64,000 nucleotides of DNA from Alphaproteobacteria bacterium HT1-32 (GCA_009649675.1 WJPL01000002.1:1-64000); one strand, 5' to 3'. Shown: positions 20,466 through 29,371, numbered from the stretch's first letter. Notes: generated by a model from the letters alone, not told the origin. Program-made: numbers and translations.

Positions 20466-22712
20466 ATGACAGACCGTGAAGATCAGCCCGGCCAGAACCC
20501 GCCGGAATCAGGCAATCCCGCAACGGATGGCGTTGCGCTGGGGCAGATCGAACCGGTCCGGGTGCCGCTGGAAGCGCCGGAGCCGCCCTCCGGCGAATCG
20601 GCGGGGCAGACTGACCCCGGACTGTTATGCGTCGCGATGATTGCAAAGATCCACGGCGTGAACGCGGACCCGCATCAGTTGCGCCATCAGCTTGGCCTGA
20701 CAGCAGGAACCTCCGGCCCGACCGACATTCTCAAGGCGGCGAAGCTGCTGGAACTGAAGGCCCGGCTGTCCAAATCATCCTGGAAACGGCTTGCGGATAC
20801 ACCGCTGCCAGCGATTGCGCAGGACCGGGACGGAAACTTTTTCATTCTGGCCAAGATTGCTGATGAAGAGGTGTTGATTCACGACCCGGTTGAGGGGCGG
20901 CCCATCAAGCTTCACCGGGCGGATCTGGAAGAGCGGTGGAACGGCCGTCTCATTCTGTTTACCAAACGTGCCGGACTGGCCGGGGATGAGCGCCAGTTCG
21001 ACTTTACCTGGTTCATTCCGCCGGTGGTTAAATACCGCAAGCTGTTTGGCGAAGTGCTGCTGGCGTCATTCTTCGTTCAGTGTTTTGCGCTGGTCACACC
21101 GCTGTTTTTTCAGATCGTCATCGACAAGGTGATGGTGCATCGCGGCCTGACCAGTCTGCATGTTCTGGTCATTGGCCTGCTGTCCCTCGCGGTCTTTGAA
21201 GTGGTCCTTACGGGGTTGCGTACGTACGTCTTCAGTCACACAACAAATCGCATCGATGTGGAGCTGGGTGCCAAGCTTTTCCGCCATGTCATGGGCCTGC
21301 CGCTGTCCTATTTCGGGTCGCGAAGGGTGGGGGAAACAGTTGCACGCGTACGGGAGCTGGACAGCATCCGGAACTTTCTGACCGGGTCTGCCCTGACCCT
21401 CGTCATTGATCTGATGTTCGTCTTCGTGTTTTTCGCGGTCATGTATGTCTACAGCCCGCTGCTGACCTGGATCGTGCTGGGGTCGATTCCTTTCTATGTC
21501 ATTCTGGCCTATCTGGTATCGCCCACGCTGCGGGCACGCCTGCAGGACAAGTTCCAGAGAGGTGCCGAAAATCAATCCTTTCTGGTGGAAAGCGTGACCG
21601 GGGTCGAAACGGTCAAGGCGATGGGGGTGGAACCCCAGATGCAGCGGAAATGGGAAGAGCAGCTGGCGGGGTATGTTCATTCGGCGTTCCGCGCCAATAA
21701 CCTGAACAATGTCGCCGGACAGATGGTCCAGCTGATCAACAAGATCGTTGTGGCGCTGGTATTGTGGTTCGGGGCACAGGCAGTGATTGCCGGGGAATTA
21801 TCCATCGGCCAGCTGATTGCCTTCAACATGCTTTCCGGGCGGGTCAGCGGTCCGATTTTGCGGATGTCGCAGCTGTGGCAGGAATTCCAGCAGGCGCGCA
21901 TCTCCATTGCCCGGCTTGGGGATATTCTGAATACCAGAACGGAAGCCGGGGTTACGGCAGGCCGGACCACGATGCCGACCGTTAATGGCCGGATAACCTT
22001 CGACAATGTGACCTTTCGCTACCGTCCGGATACGGCAGAGGTACTGCGGCGGATTTCGCTGGATGTGAAGGAAGGGCAGGTCATCGGTATTGTCGGCCCG
22101 TCCGGGTCGGGCAAAAGCACCCTGACCAAACTGGTTCAGCGGCTTTATGTGCCGGAAAGCGGGCGTGTTCTGATTGACGGGGTAGATCTGGCGATGGTCG
22201 ACCCGGCCTGGCTGCGCCGCCGGATCGGTGTGGTGCTGCAGGAGAATTATCTGTTCGCCAAGTCGGTGCGGGACAATATCGCGCTGGCCGATCCGGGAAT
22301 GGAAATGGAACGGGTGGTCGCCGCCGCCAAGCTGGCCGGGGCTCATGAGTTTATTCTGGAGATGCCGGAAGCCTATGACACGGTTGTCGGTGAGCGGGGG
22401 GGCAGCCTGTCCGGTGGCCAGCGTCAGCGTATCGCGATTGCCCGCGCGCTGGTTATGGATCCGCGTATCCTGATCTTTGATGAGGCGACAAGTGCGCTGG
22501 ATTATGAATCAGAACGGATCATTCAGGAAAACATGCGGTCAATCTGTGAAGGCCGCACAGTGCTGATCATTGCGCACAGGCTGTCAACGGTACGTCATGC
22601 CGACCGTATCATCACGGTTGAATCGGGTGAGGTTGTGGAAGATGGAACCCATGAGGAACTGCTGAAGAAAGACGGTCGTTATGCGCGCCTTTACAAGGTA
22701 CAGGCGGAATAG
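20466..22712 (+). CDS. Type I secretion system permease/ATPase, HlyB-like
   Basis: This is a 748-residue ABC exporter very like HlyB along its whole length. The N-terminal C39-like domain (about residues 45-165) has DPGLLCVAM where active C39 peptidases have DCG, so Pro51 replaces the catalytic Cys. The His position is Phe (DGNFFIL). It is therefore a non-cleaving C39-like domain that docks RTX substrates. The transmembrane region (about 180-470) has HlyB-like signatures (DFTWFIPPVVKYRK, RVGETVARVRELD, IGQLIAFNMLSGR). The nucleotide-binding domain has Walker A GPSGSGKST (544-552), signature LSGGQ (648-652) and Walker B with D672/E673. It is an inner-membrane component, divergent from the giant RTX gene and two bases upstream of its HlyD partner. 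The substrate is inferred from position. Confidence 0.96.
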   Translation: MTDREDQPGQNPPESGNPATDGVALGQIEPVRVPLEAPEPPSGESAGQTDPGLLCVAMIAKIHGVNADPHQLRHQLGLTAGTSGPTDILKAAKLLELKARLSKSSWKRLADTPLPAIAQDRDGNFFILAKIADEEVLIHDPVEGRPIKLHRADLEERWNGRLILFTKRAGLAGDERQFDFTWFIPPVVKYRKLFGEVLLASFFVQCFALVTPLFFQIVIDKVMVHRGLTSLHVLVIGLLSLAVFEVVLTGLRTYVFSHTTNRIDVELGAKLFRHVMGLPLSYFGSRRVGETVARVRELDSIRNFLTGSALTLVIDLMFVFVFFAVMYVYSPLLTWIVLGSIPFYVILAYLVSPTLRARLQDKFQRGAENQSFLVESVTGVETVKAMGVEPQMQRKWEEQLAGYVHSAFRANNLNNVAGQMVQLINKIVVALVLWFGAQAVIAGELSIGQLIAFNMLSGRVSGPILRMSQLWQEFQQARISIARLGDILNTRTEAGVTAGRTTMPTVNGRITFDNVTFRYRPDTAEVLRRISLDVKEGQVIGIVGPSGSGKSTLTKLVQRLYVPESGRVLIDGVDLAMVDPAWLRRRIGVVLQENYLFAKSVRDNIALADPGMEMERVVAAAKLAGAHEFILEMPEAYDTVVGERGGSLSGGQRQRIAIARALVMDPRILIFDEATSALDYESERIIQENMRSICEGRTVLIIAHRLSTVRHADRIITVESGEVVEDGTHEELLKKDGRYARLYKVQAE

Positions 22713-22714
22713 GA

Positions 22715-24121
22715 ATGTTCGGTATATTCCGCAATATCGCGCATCATCTGGCCATTGTCCGGGATTCCCTGCGGGCTGAAAAAGAGGCGCCAAAGCAGCG
22801 CAGCCGCAGCCGCAATGAACTGGAATTCCTGCCCGCTGTCCTTGAAGTAACCGAGACGCCGCCGGCAACCATTGGTCGCGGTATCATCTGGACGATCATT
22901 GCGTTTGTCGTGGCGTCTATCACCTGGGCTTTTCTCGGCGAACTGGACATCGTCGCCGTGGCACCGGGAAAGGTGGTTGCGACGGCAGGTAATATGCCGA
23001 TCCAGCCGGTTGAAATTGGCGTTGTTCGCTCGGTATATGTCAGGGACGGACAGGTTGTCTCTGCCGGTGATCCCATTCTTGAACTCGACCCGACCGAAAC
23101 TGCCGCGGATGCCGAACGGCTGGCTGCCGAGCTGTTGCAGTCACGGCTGGATATTGCCCGGCTTGAAGCCCTGCTGGCACCGGACCCGACAGAAGCCTTT
23201 GAGCCGCCGCCGGAAGCAACAATCGTTCAGATCGGCCGGCAGATGGCACTGTTGCGGAGCCAGTGGCAACGTCATCAGGAATCGCTGAAGAATTACGATG
23301 GCGAGGTTGCCGTCCTGGAAGCGGAAACCGCCTCGCTGCGCAGCGAGGCCGAGAGCCTGACCTCACAGGTCATCATCAAGCGGGATGTGGTCGGACGCTA
23401 CAAGACACTGGTCGACCGTGAGCAGTTTGCCCGCACCAAGTTTCAGGAAATGCGGCTGGAACTGATTACGCTGGAAGGCGAAGCCCAGGTAAAGCGCCGG
23501 ATGGCTGAGTTGAATGTGGTGAAGATTGGCAACGTGATTCAGAAAGGCCGTCTGGAAGAAGCCGAATTCCGGAACCAGATAAACTCGGAACTGAAGGAAG
23601 CCGAAAAGCAGGCTTTTGCGATTGAGCAGGAACTGGTCAAGGCACGCAAGCGCGAGACCCGGCAGATACTGACCGCTCCGGCGGATGGCACAGTGCAGGA
23701 ACTGAACGCCAAGGCGATCGGGCAGGTGGTCAATCCGGCGGAAATCGTTGCGGTGGTTGTCCCCTCTGGCAACAGCCTTGAGGTGCGGGCGAGGGTGGAG
23801 AACAAGGATAAGGGCTTTGTGACGCCCGGTCAGGATGTCGAGATCAAGGTTGATGCCTTTCAGTTCACAAAATGGGGCATGCTGAAAGGCAAGGTCCTGA
23901 CCATGTCGGAAGATGCGATCGCTGATCCGGAAACCGGACAGACCTATTATCAGGCGGTGGTATCGATGGACCGGACGATGATGCGGCCGGAAGCGGGCGA
24001 GGGGAAGGTCGGGCCGGGCATGTCGGTGACGGCAGAAATCAAGACAGGCAAGCGCGGTATCTACGAGTATGTGCTGGCACCGCTGGTTCGCGGCATTGAC
24101 GAGTCCTTCCGCGAACGCTGA
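22715..24121 (+). CDS. HlyD family type I secretion periplasmic adaptor
   Basis: A 468-residue membrane fusion protein that would bridge the ABC transporter to a TolC-type outer-membrane channel. It has a cytoplasmic N-terminus, one transmembrane helix (about residues 56-76) and a lipoyl/barrel-sandwich start (VVATAGNMPIQPVEIG.VRSVYVRDGQVV). A long coiled-coil hairpin covers about 130-310, rich in Glu, Lys and Arg. The second lipoyl half and beta-barrel contain ILTAPADGTVQELNAK and GKVGPGMSVTAEIKTGKR. The start follows the ABC stop by two bases, so the genes are cotranscribed. No outer-membrane factor is encoded in the window; a housekeeping TolC elsewhere is presumed. Confidence 0.95.
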   Translation: MFGIFRNIAHHLAIVRDSLRAEKEAPKQRSRSRNELEFLPAVLEVTETPPATIGRGIIWTIIAFVVASITWAFLGELDIVAVAPGKVVATAGNMPIQPVEIGVVRSVYVRDGQVVSAGDPILELDPTETAADAERLAAELLQSRLDIARLEALLAPDPTEAFEPPPEATIVQIGRQMALLRSQWQRHQESLKNYDGEVAVLEAETASLRSEAESLTSQVIIKRDVVGRYKTLVDREQFARTKFQEMRLELITLEGEAQVKRRMAELNVVKIGNVIQKGRLEEAEFRNQINSELKEAEKQAFAIEQELVKARKRETRQILTAPADGTVQELNAKAIGQVVNPAEIVAVVVPSGNSLEVRARVENKDKGFVTPGQDVEIKVDAFQFTKWGMLKGKVLTMSEDAIADPETGQTYYQAVVSMDRTMMRPEAGEGKVGPGMSVTAEIKTGKRGIYEYVLAPLVRGIDESFRER

Positions 24122-24224
24122 TCACGCAGTCTCTCACGCGGTCGTGACGCAGTGTTGAGTTCTTCTTTCGGCAGGGCGCAGTAGTCTCTGGCCGGTTCTT
24201 AACCTGTTGTGAGCTCTGCATCTG

Positions 24225-25061
24225 ATGCGACTGATTTTCCGTGCCCCGGCGACGCTTCTCCTGATTATTCTGCTTTCCGGGTTCGGCAGTGGCGAACGAT
24301 TGTTTGCGCCGGATGCTGATCTCTGGGAACGCTGGCAGGCACATGATCCGGCCAGCACGGCGGTGATCGATCATTCACCGTGGGACGGATTCCTGAAACG
24401 GCATGTTGTGGCAGATCCGGCGGGCGCAAATCTGGTCCGCTATGCTGATGTGAGTACCGAAGACAGGCTGCTGCTGGACAATTATATCGCCGGTCTTGCC
24501 GGTCTGCCGGTCAGTCGCTATGGCCGCGACGAACAACTGGCCTACTGGATGAATCTCTATAATGCCCTGACGGTACAGGTTGTCCTGACGCATTACCCGG
24601 TCGACAGCATCCGTGATATCGATATTTCTCCGGGTTTTTTCTCTGACGGACCCTGGGGCAAAAAGCTGGTCACCATTGAGGGAGAGCAGGTCAGTCTGAA
24701 CGATATCGAGCACCGGATATTACGCCCGGTCTGGCGTGACCCGCGTATTCATTATGGGGTCAACTGCGCTTCCATCGGCTGTCCCGACCTTCGACGAGAT
24801 GCCTTTACAGCTGAAAATACCGATGCTGCGCTGACCGCTGCTGCCCGTGATTACGTCAATGACTCCCGGGGGGTAAGCGTTGAGGGTGATTCCATCATGG
24901 TCTCCAGGATCTATGACTGGTTCATTGCGGATTTCGGCGGAGACGAGGCCGGTGTCATTGCTCATCTGTTGCGCTACGCAGAGCCTGAGCTGGCTGCAAT
25001 CCTGCGCCGGAAAGCTGCTCTCGATGACACCCGGTACGACTGGTCGCTGAATGATCGCTAG
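24225..25061 (+). CDS. DUF547 domain-containing protein, exported
   Basis: 278 residues with an N-terminal hydrophobic export signal (about residues 8-20) and no lipobox Cys. The DUF547 core is recognisable by YWMNLYNALTVQVVL, IHYGVNCASIGCPDL and YVNDSRGV. The paired Cys and the His/Asn around GVNCASIGCP are the family's conserved feature; the biochemical function of DUF547 is not established. It is the first of four genes that overlap by 11, 4 and 4 bases, which strongly implies a shared operon and process. The 103-bp gap from the hlyD-like gene suggests a separate transcription unit, though read-through is possible. Confidence 0.88.
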   Translation: MRLIFRAPATLLLIILLSGFGSGERLFAPDADLWERWQAHDPASTAVIDHSPWDGFLKRHVVADPAGANLVRYADVSTEDRLLLDNYIAGLAGLPVSRYGRDEQLAYWMNLYNALTVQVVLTHYPVDSIRDIDISPGFFSDGPWGKKLVTIEGEQVSLNDIEHRILRPVWRDPRIHYGVNCASIGCPDLRRDAFTAENTDAALTAAARDYVNDSRGVSVEGDSIMVSRIYDWFIADFGGDEAGVIAHLLRYAEPELAAILRRKAALDDTRYDWSLNDR

Positions 25062-25764
25062 ATTTCCCTTCCGGCAACTGTGCGTTGTCAGTCTTGTTTT
25101 CGCGACCATGACGACGGCGTCTGCCATGGCGGCCGATATTCTGAGTCTGGATGCGGACTGGAAACAGCTTGATGTGCCGGGTCGCCCGGCGGCAGAGATA
25201 TCGCTGCGGGATGATGATCTGGTCCGGCTTGTCTCGTCGGGTGGTGTCAGCTTCTTCTACCGGCCGCTCAGGATACCCGAATCCGACAGGCTGACAGCCC
25301 GCTGGCGCTGGCGGGCTGAAGGCAATTTTTCGCCCAGTGACCTGACCCGGCAGGGCGGTGACGACCGGCCGCTTGCCCTGCATCTCTGGTTCGATCAGCC
25401 GGACAGCAGCGAGATGCTGTTTGGAACCCTGGCACGGGCCTATGGTTATCCCCGCGTCACCCATGTGCTGACCTATGTATTCGGCGGTGACGGGCAGGGA
25501 GGTGCCCTGTTTGCAAACCCTTACTTCCCCGGCGGGGCGGTAATGGTTCTGCGGGCGGGTGACATGGCAAACGGTGTCTGGCTTGAGGAGAACCGGGATC
25601 TTCAGGCGGATATCCGCCGTGCTTTGGACGGGCAGGTCGAGCCTGACCATCTCCGCTTTATCGCTCTTTCTGTCGATAATGACGATCTCGGGGGTCAAAG
25701 TACCGGGGAAATCCGTGGGTTGCACCTCGGGCCGGATAGCGCTGATCCGGGATCCAGGCGATGA
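25051..25764 (+). CDS. DUF3047 domain-containing protein, exported
   Basis: 237 residues beginning with a Sec-type signal peptide (hydrophobic core to residue 24, likely cleavage after ASAMA). The rest fits DUF3047, with a motif set RWRWRAEG, RQGGDDRPLALHLWF, THVLTYVFGG and RFIALSVDNDDLGG. DUF3047 proteins are predicted beta-rich periplasmic proteins with no assigned activity. The start overlaps the DUF547 gene by 11 bases and the end overlaps the next gene by 4 bases, so translation is probably coupled. Confidence 0.87.
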   Translation: MIARFPFRQLCVVSLVFATMTTASAMAADILSLDADWKQLDVPGRPAAEISLRDDDLVRLVSSGGVSFFYRPLRIPESDRLTARWRWRAEGNFSPSDLTRQGGDDRPLALHLWFDQPDSSEMLFGTLARAYGYPRVTHVLTYVFGGDGQGGALFANPYFPGGAVMVLRAGDMANGVWLEENRDLQADIRRALDGQVEPDHLRFIALSVDNDDLGGQSTGEIRGLHLGPDSADPGSRR

Positions 25765-26531
25765 CCTCCGGAGGAGAGACAGAATTCCGGTTGCGGCGGC
25801 TGGCCGACAAGGGTGTGCGCGCGCAGCAGCAGTCAGTCGAAAATATTGACTGGAGCAGGCGGCCAGAACTTCCGTTCTGGCTCCCGAAACGGCTGGCAGG
25901 CTGGGCCGTCAGCCAGTTCCTGCATGGTGAGATGGCGACGGCGGGCATGTGCCGGCAGATTTCATCCCGGCTGGACTCTGCGGCAGCGCAGGTTTTTCTC
26001 GAAACCCAGTATTGCGATGAAATGCGGCATGCGGCGATTTACCAACGCTATGTCGATGCGCTGGGCGGGAGCGCAGACATCACACCGCAACTGGCTTTCG
26101 CCTATGATCAGGCGCTGAGCTGGGACGGCCCGGTTGACGGCATCATCCTGGCATTTCACTGTATCCTGGAAGGTGAGAGTCTGATGTTGCAGCAGGATGT
26201 CCGCCGCTGGCTACCCTGCCCCCTGTTTAGCGAGATCAGTGATATCATCGCACGGGATGAGGCGAGGCATGTTGCCTTCGGCAGGATCTGGTGTCAGGCA
26301 TCCTTGCCAACCCTGCCTCTTGCCGAACACCGGCACATTCATCGCCATCTGCGCCAGCTCTGGTTTACGACGATGAACAGTGTGATCCGGCGTATCCGCC
26401 CGTTTGATATCATCAATGGCCCAAAGCCCTGGCCAGTGTGGCTTGATGAGGCCTGGGCCGCCCGGGAAGCGGAACTGGCAAAACATGGTCTGAGGATCGG
26501 TGATGCAAGTATGACAACAGTGGCGGCATGA
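25761..26531 (+). CDS. Ferritin-like diiron protein
   Basis: 256 residues, predicted all-helical. The carboxylate/histidine pattern of a diiron four-helix bundle is visible: Glu57 (HGEMAT), Glu87-x-x-His90 (DEMRH), Glu138 or Glu140 (ILEGES) and Glu167-x-x-His170 (DEARH). This resembles R2-like oxidases/oxygenases rather than storage ferritin. The extra His that AurF-type N-oxygenases carry four residues before the last Glu is absent (Ile163). No signal peptide, so it should be cytoplasmic. It overlaps both neighbours by 4 bases. An oxidation or desaturation role in the operon is an inference. Confidence 0.8.
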   Translation: MTSGGETEFRLRRLADKGVRAQQQSVENIDWSRRPELPFWLPKRLAGWAVSQFLHGEMATAGMCRQISSRLDSAAAQVFLETQYCDEMRHAAIYQRYVDALGGSADITPQLAFAYDQALSWDGPVDGIILAFHCILEGESLMLQQDVRRWLPCPLFSEISDIIARDEARHVAFGRIWCQASLPTLPLAEHRHIHRHLRQLWFTTMNSVIRRIRPFDIINGPKPWPVWLDEAWAAREAELAKHGLRIGDASMTTVAA

Positions 26532-27241
26532 AAATCAGCATCATCATTCCAACCCTGAATGAGGCGGACGGGCTTCGGTATGTCCTGCAACAGCCAGCCC
26601 TGAAGGATCACAGGATCTGCGAGATCCTTGTCGCAGATGGTGGCAGTACCGACCGCACTGCGGATATCGCCCTGGCGTATGGGACAAGGCTGGTACATGC
26701 GCCCCGCGGACGCGGGCAGCAGCTGGCGGCGGGTGCCGGGGGCGCGTCTGGTGATGTTCTGCTGTTTCTGCATGCTGATACCCGCCTGCCGGACAATGCA
26801 CTGAAGCAGATTGTGGCCAGTCTGGCCGATGACAGGGTTGCCGGGGGCAACTTTGCGCTGACCTTTGACGGCGACACCGGCTTTGCCGGCTGGCTCACCG
26901 GCTATTATCGCTGGCTTCGCAGAAAGGGGTTCTATTACGGTGACTCAGCCATTTTTGTCCGTCGGACTGATTATGATGCGCTCGGCGGGATCAGGCCGAT
27001 CAGCCTGATGGAAGACTATGACTTTGTCCGCCGGATCGAGGCGGGCTGCCGGACGGTCTGTCTTGACGCTCCGGGGGCGATAACTTCCTCACGGCGTTTT
27101 GCCGGACGCAGACCCTGGCGTATTTTTGGCCAGTGGGTTCTGCTTCACATGCTGTTTCATCTCGGCGTATCCCCGGACCGGCTGGCACGACTATACCGGT
27201 CAGAAGAACATCAGCCCGTCATACCGTCTCAGGCTTCCTGA
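26528..27241 (+). CDS. TIGR04283-type GT2 glycosyltransferase
   Basis: 237 residues with a GT-A fold: start KISIIIPTLNEADGL, nucleotide-binding VADGGSTDRTADIA, and the metal-binding HADTRLP segment. C-terminal motifs are FYYGDSAIFVRR, GGIRPISLMEDYDFVRR and SRRFAGRRPWR. This set is typical of the TIGR04283 family, which databases link to rSAM/selenodomain or arsenosugar loci; no ArsM/ArsS homolog is in this window. It closes the four-gene operon, overlapping the diiron gene by 4 bases. Its 3' end overlaps the convergent DUF475 gene by 13 bases. Confidence 0.9.
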   Translation: MKISIIIPTLNEADGLRYVLQQPALKDHRICEILVADGGSTDRTADIALAYGTRLVHAPRGRGQQLAAGAGGASGDVLLFLHADTRLPDNALKQIVASLADDRVAGGNFALTFDGDTGFAGWLTGYYRWLRRKGFYYGDSAIFVRRTDYDALGGIRPISLMEDYDFVRRIEAGCRTVCLDAPGAITSSRRFAGRRPWRIFGQWVLLHMLFHLGVSPDRLARLYRSEEHQPVIPSQAS

Positions 27242-28245
27242 GCCAGTCGCTTTTTGTAGATAACCGAGGATACCAGCGCGAGTACGATAAACGTGATACC
27301 GATCAGCCCGGTGAACCATTCCGGAATATGCATGACGGCACTGGCCAGCATGATGCAGGCCAGCGTGCCGATGGCGTAATGCGCACCGTGCTCCAGATAG
27401 ACATATTCATCCAGTGTGCCGCGGCGGACCAGATGGACGGTCATCGAGCGGACAAACATGGCGCCCACCGCGAGGCCCAGCATGATGATGATAACATCCT
27501 TGGTGATCGCGAAAGCACCGATGACGCCATCGAAGGAGAAAGACGCATCCAGCAGTTCCAGATACAGGAAACCGATGACGCCGGAGCGTTTGGCAACGTC
27601 GGTGGCGGAGACGCTGTCTTCGTCAATCTGAAAGGCAGCGTCGAGGCTGTTCACAAAGGCGTAGAGAATAATGCCGGCCAGCCCGGAAAGCAGGGCCGAC
27701 AGGCGATCGGCTTCCGGCACCACTGCCTGCAGGCCAAGGACGGCGAGCAGAGCGATGATGATGGTGATTGATTCCAGTTTCCCCATGCCGCCGAGCAGTC
27801 GTTCCAGCGCCTTGAACCAGTGCATTTCCTTCTCGTCATCCATGAAATAGGACAGAAAGACGAGCAGCAGGAATGATCCGCCGAAGGCCGCGATCTGGAT
27901 ATGGGAAGCGGTCAGCAGTTCTGCATAACGTACCGGCTGATTCAGGGCCATGTCGGCGGCCATCGGTACGCTGATTTCCCCGACGACGGCCACAATGACC
28001 AGTGGGAACAGGAGGCGCATGCCGAAAACCGCAATCAGAATGCCGACGGTCAGGAACAGTTGCTGCCAGAGCCTGTTCATGTCCCGCAACACGGTAGCGT
28101 TCACCACCGCATTGTCGAAAGACAGAGAGACCTCAAGAACGGAGAGGACGGCAACCAGATAAAGCCCGGTCCAGCCGCCCCACATATATCCGAGTACCAT
28201 GCAGATGATCGTCACGACGATCGATAATCCGTATATTCTCAGCAT
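27229..28245 (-). CDS. DUF475/TerC-like integral membrane protein
   Basis: About 338 residues with roughly nine hydrophobic helices and a positively charged C-terminus. Acidic residues lie in membrane motifs (LEVSLSFDNAVVNATVLRDM; LELLDASFSFDGVIGAFAIT), as in the TerC/DUF475 family. TerC-like proteins are connected to metal ion export (for example manganese); DUF475 itself is uncharacterised. I prefer the ATG at 28245 because GGAGAAA precedes it at good spacing; an upstream ATG at 28263 has no ribosome site. The end overlaps the convergent glycosyltransferase gene. Confidence 0.88.
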   Translation of the reverse strand: MLRIYGLSIVVTIICMVLGYMWGGWTGLYLVAVLSVLEVSLSFDNAVVNATVLRDMNRLWQQLFLTVGILIAVFGMRLLFPLVIVAVVGEISVPMAADMALNQPVRYAELLTASHIQIAAFGGSFLLLVFLSYFMDDEKEMHWFKALERLLGGMGKLESITIIIALLAVLGLQAVVPEADRLSALLSGLAGIILYAFVNSLDAAFQIDEDSVSATDVAKRSGVIGFLYLELLDASFSFDGVIGAFAITKDVIIIMLGLAVGAMFVRSMTVHLVRRGTLDEYVYLEHGAHYAIGTLACIMLASAVMHIPEWFTGLIGITFIVLALVSSVIYKKRLAQEA

Positions 28246-28280
28246 GGTCTGCTTTCTCCGCATTGATGGCTGACTTTCCA

Positions 28281-28318
28281 GACTCCCATTAAAGAGAAAA
28301 ACCTCTTTGAATGAGTGG
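28281..28318 (-). terminator. Inverted repeat downstream of the rhodanese-ChrB gene
   Basis: AAAGAG (28291-28296) and CTCTTT (28303-28308) are perfectly complementary, and CCCATT/AGTGGG-like flanks partly extend the pairing. It lies in the 160-bp gap after the ChrB-type gene and before the start of the DUF475 gene. The T-run is in the loop rather than after the stem, so a terminator role is only possible. Confidence 0.3.
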
Positions 28319-28424
28319 GTTGGATGAAATTCAAGATTGTCGGGATCATGCAGCAGAACGGCCGTTTGTCCACCGTCGAGGTTGAAAACAGGACGTCTCG
28401 GCAGTGGATTGTCCGGGTTGGAGA

Positions 28425-29243
28425 TCAGCCGGACGCAGATAGTGCCGGCCAGTCATGGTTCTCGCCGGTGGCGTCTCTGCACCAGCGATAGAAGGCATCA
28501 TAAATGCTGATGCCAGCATCAAGCTGTGCAAGATCATCCCGGTACATTCGTGACAGGCCCAGCGATGCCGCCAGCAGGCCGGCGGATTCCGGGGCAAGGC
28601 CCAGGCGGTTGGTATCCGCGCCCCGGACAATGGTTGCCAGATGTTCCAGTGCGCTGCTGCTCAGGCCGAACTCTGCAATCATTGTATCGAAGGTGCAGAG
28701 CGGCCCCCGGTGACTCCAGTAAACATCTTCAACATCAAAGGGGGTTGCGCCGAATTTATCGGCAACGCCCATGACCTGTGACGGGGTGACGAACAGGAAC
28801 TGTGCAGCGGGATCAACAAACCGGCGAATCAGCCAGGGGCAGGCTATCCGGTCGATCTTCGGCCGCTGACGCGTAACCCAGACTGTCCGGCCGGCCTTGT
28901 TACGGATTGGCAGTTTGTCAGCTTCTGTCATTGGAAGGTCGGCGTCCCGCCAGGCGAACTGACCACCTTCCACACTTTCTGCATCGATGCTCAGATCACG
29001 CAGAATGGCGACGGCACCCTGACTGATTTTCAGGCCTTTCTGGCAATAGAGTATGAGTTTGCGCCCGGCCATGGGGGGCGCAAGACTGGCGATTTCGGTA
29101 AAAGGGTGCCGAAAGGCACCGGGGATTAAACGGGGGTCGTCACTAAAATCCTCGTCTGTCCGGACATCTATGAGGACCGGACAATCCGGTGTGCCGACAA
29201 GACGGTTAAGGCGGGTGACGGATATTTCTGCTGGTGACGCCAT
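28425..29243 (-). CDS. Rhodanese-ChrB fusion protein (chromate resistance type)
   Basis: 272 residues. Residues 1-100 form a rhodanese domain with CPVLIDVRTDEDF and the active-site loop LILYCQKGLK (Cys67). Residues 110-265 match the ChrB C-terminal domain (WVTRQRPKIDRIACPWLIRR, FDVEDVYWSHRGPLCTFDTM, VRGADTNRLGLAPESAGL). ChrB proteins are chromate-resistance regulators or accessory proteins, normally next to the ChrA exporter; no chrA is present here. The cysteine-bearing rhodanese suggests a sulfur-transfer or redox role. The start has AAAGGGGA upstream. The adjacent GST gene, 129 bases upstream in the same direction, could be a functional partner. Confidence 0.88.
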   Translation of the reverse strand: MASPAEISVTRLNRLVGTPDCPVLIDVRTDEDFSDDPRLIPGAFRHPFTEIASLAPPMAGRKLILYCQKGLKISQGAVAILRDLSIDAESVEGGQFAWRDADLPMTEADKLPIRNKAGRTVWVTRQRPKIDRIACPWLIRRFVDPAAQFLFVTPSQVMGVADKFGATPFDVEDVYWSHRGPLCTFDTMIAEFGLSSSALEHLATIVRGADTNRLGLAPESAGLLAASLGLSRMYRDDLAQLDAGISIYDAFYRWCRDATGENHDWPALSASG

Positions 29244-29371
29244 AATGCATCCCCTTTCTCTGGAAAGGTTAAAGGATGCGGTATTTGGGCTGACGCCTCA
29301 CGGGGCATCCGCAGGCCCCATGCGAAGACCATGCGGAGAGGGCGTTCCCTTGTCAAGGCTGGCGGGGCAGG

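Noticed and set aside
20206-20646. Minus-strand open frame across the divergent intergenic region
   Set aside because: Low-complexity basic translation, overlaps the start of the HlyB-like gene, no ribosome site; treated as noise.
21066-21680. Minus-strand 204-codon frame
   Set aside because: Fully inside the HlyB-like transmembrane region on the other strand; translation has no recognisable features.
24955-25725. Minus-strand 256-codon frame
   Set aside because: Antisense to the DUF547/DUF3047 genes, which have clear signal peptides and conserved motifs.
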